DNA of 52,500 nt from Sporosarcina sp. PTS2304 (GTDB lineage Bacteria > Bacillota > Bacilli > Bacillales_A > Planococcaceae): positions 2,890,001-2,942,500 of the forward strand of contig NZ_CP031230.1 of the NCBI RefSeq assembly GCF_003351785.1, in the 5' to 3' direction. Positions 51,167-52,500 of this stretch are shown here, piece by piece. The notes beneath the pieces are model-generated. The model was not told the DNA's origin. It was given only the letters and a program-made list of their open reading frames with translations, and did no database searches. The first letter of the stretch is position 1. Each line of letters begins with the position of its first letter. The translations under genes and the position numbers were made by a program.

Positions 51167-51535
51167 ATGGATTATATTCATTTGAATGATATGGAGTTTT
51201 ACGGTTACCACGGTGCGCTGCCAGAAGAGAATAAATTAGGACAACGTTTCCGGTTGACGGTTTCATTGGCGACTGATCTTGCGGAAGCGGGACAAACGGA
51301 TGATCTTTCAAAAACAATGAATTATGCCGAAGTCTATGAGATGTGTAAAAACATCGTGGAAGGAGAGGCCGTTCATTTAATTGAAACTGTCGCGGAAACA
51401 GTGGCAGGAACGATTATGACAGACTTTGCCGAAAAGGTGAATGGTGTCCGCGTCGTACTGATTAAACCGGACCCGCCGATTCACGGACATTATGCGTCTG
51501 TGGCGGTTGAAATTACAAGGGGGCGCTTCGTGTGA
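51167..51535 (+). CDS. folB: Dihydroneopterin aldolase
   Basis: A 122-residue FolB. EFYGYHGALPEENKLGQRF has the pterin-binding residues, KTMNYAEVYEMC and HLIETVAETVA the other site blocks. It makes hydroxymethyl-dihydropterin. The stop overlaps the folK start (GTGA). Ribosome site GGAGGG. Confidence 0.96.
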   Translation: MDYIHLNDMEFYGYHGALPEENKLGQRFRLTVSLATDLAEAGQTDDLSKTMNYAEVYEMCKNIVEGEAVHLIETVAETVAGTIMTDFAEKVNGVRVVLIKPDPPIHGHYASVAVEITRGRFV

Positions 51536-52047
51536 ATACCGCCTATTTATCGATGGGTTCGAATATCGGCAATCGCTTGGAACATCTAATACAAGCGGTA
51601 CGCCTATTACATGAGCATGCTGCTATTAACGTGAAAAATGTATCTTCGGTGTACGAGACAGAGCCGGTCGGATTGACAGAACAAGCAAAGTTTTTAAATA
51701 TTGCTGTAGAGCTCGAAACATCATTGGAAGCAACAGAACTGCTGAGTGCCTGTCAGTTTATCGAGAATAAGCTCGGTAGAATGCGTAAAATTCGTTGGGG
51801 TCCGCGTACAGTGGATTTAGATATTCTTCTATATAATAATGACCAGATACAATTGGAACACTTAATTATCCCGCACTTGCGTATGGCGGAGCGGGCTTTC
51901 GTTCTTGTTCCCTTAGTAGAAATCAACCCGGAATTGAAGAATCCGGTTTCGGGTGAATTGTATCGACAGCAACCTGCTCTGAAAGAAGAAGGAATTGTAC
52001 TTTGGAAGAAAGTCGCTTGCGTAGAGGAATTCTTGCAACCGAACTGA
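51532..52047 (+). CDS. folK: HPPK: 2-amino-4-hydroxy-6-hydroxymethyldihydropteridine pyrophosphokinase
   Basis: A 171-residue HPPK. LSMGSNIGNRLEHL opens it, SVYETEPVG binds pterin, and RKIRWGPRTVDLDILLY has the metal and ATP residues. The start is GTG 51532 inside the end of folB. It is the last gene of the folate operon; B. subtilis then has yazB and yacF (dusB), absent here before lysS. Confidence 0.96.
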   Translation: MNTAYLSMGSNIGNRLEHLIQAVRLLHEHAAINVKNVSSVYETEPVGLTEQAKFLNIAVELETSLEATELLSACQFIENKLGRMRKIRWGPRTVDLDILLYNNDQIQLEHLIIPHLRMAERAFVLVPLVEINPELKNPVSGELYRQQPALKEEGIVLWKKVACVEEFLQPN

Positions 52048-52053
52048 TTACTG

Positions 52054-52081
52054 AACTGCTCTTATAAAGGGCAGTTTTTTT
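52054..52081 (+). terminator. Terminator after folK
   Basis: AACTGCTC pairs with GGGCAGTT (one G-T pair) around a short AT loop, with a run of seven T at 52075-52081 that starts in the last stem bases. Confidence 0.82.
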
Positions 52082-52097
52082 ACGTGAAAATCATGTG

Positions 52098-52141
52098 TAT
52101 AATGGTTTGCCCTTTTGTTAGAGAGGTAATTTGTGTACAAT
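52098..52141 (+). promoter_or_regulatory. Two -10-like boxes upstream of lysS
   Basis: TGTGTATAAT ends at 52103 and TGTGTACAAT ends at 52141, so TATAAT and TACAAT occur 38 bases apart. TTGTTA at 52115 is spaced only 15 from the second. One of them is probably the lysS promoter. Confidence 0.45.
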
Positions 52142-52194
52142 AGTTGCAGACGGCTTGTCCTGAGAAGATGGCGGGCTAAAGTATGAAGGAGTGA

Positions 52195-52500
<306 letters not shown>

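Overview
The window reads as the origin-proximal chromosome of a low-GC, endospore-forming Firmicute. It starts inside a 23S rRNA gene and then follows, almost gene for gene, the Bacillus subtilis order from the first rRNA operon to lysS: tmk, darA, yaaR, holB, yaaT, yabA, trmN6, yazA, rsmI, abrB, metG, tatD, yabE, rnmV, rsmA, veg, sspF, ispE, purR, ridA, spoVG, glmU, prs, ctc, pth, fin, mfd, spoVT, yabM, yabN, rqcP, yabP, yabQ, divIC, yabR, spoIIE, tilS, hpt, ftsH, coaX, hslO, cysK, pabB, pabC, folP, folB, folK, lysS. Sporulation genes (sspF, spoVG, fin, spoVT, yabP, yabQ, spoIIE) show a spore former. Protein flavour and the missing genes (csfB/xpaC/yaaN, yabG, yabS/yabT, yacD, pabA, yazB/yacF) suggest Planococcaceae, perhaps Sporosarcina; that genus call is inference.

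Layout: 1-2012, 23S 3' part, an unusual 23S-5S spacer, 5S and terminator. 2044-9162, a PLP decarboxylase-like gene and the DNA replication/RNA modification cluster. 9216-9590, abrB on the minus strand with a Spo0A-type control region. 9796-15920, metG, tatD, yabE, rnmV, rsmA. 16047-19477, veg, sspF, ispE, purR, ridA, spoVG. 19748-28008, glmU-prs, ctc-pth-fin, mfd and spoVT. 28076-31169, a non-syntenic segment: dispersed repeat, palindrome array, malic enzyme and a YtaF/MntP-type membrane protein. 31215-36551, yabM to yabR. 36673-36746, tRNA-Met (minus). 36959-45323, spoIIE to hslO. 45390-46108, an inverted copy of the dispersed repeat. 46210-52047, cysK, a ResA-type thioredoxin and the folate operon; lysS runs off the end.

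Functionally the window joins translation (rRNA, MetRS, LysRS, Pth, RsmA, RsmI, TilS, RqcP), replication (Tmk, HolB, YabA), repair (Mfd, TatD), nucleotide and cofactor supply (Prs, PurR, Hpt, CoaX, folate), cell wall (GlmU, YabE, YabM), division and sporulation. Nearly all genes are on the plus strand with short gaps or 4-14 bp overlaps, so translational coupling is common.

Most interesting non-coding signals: (1) two tandem 122-bp units in the 23S-5S spacer that fold into the same long hairpin and differ by compensatory base changes, evidence for a selected RNA structure; (2) four 18-bp palindromes matching the Rex/CRP-FNR operator type upstream of malic enzyme, followed by a cre-like box; (3) a composite 0.5-0.7 kb repeat in two inverted copies 17 kb apart, each at a break in synteny.
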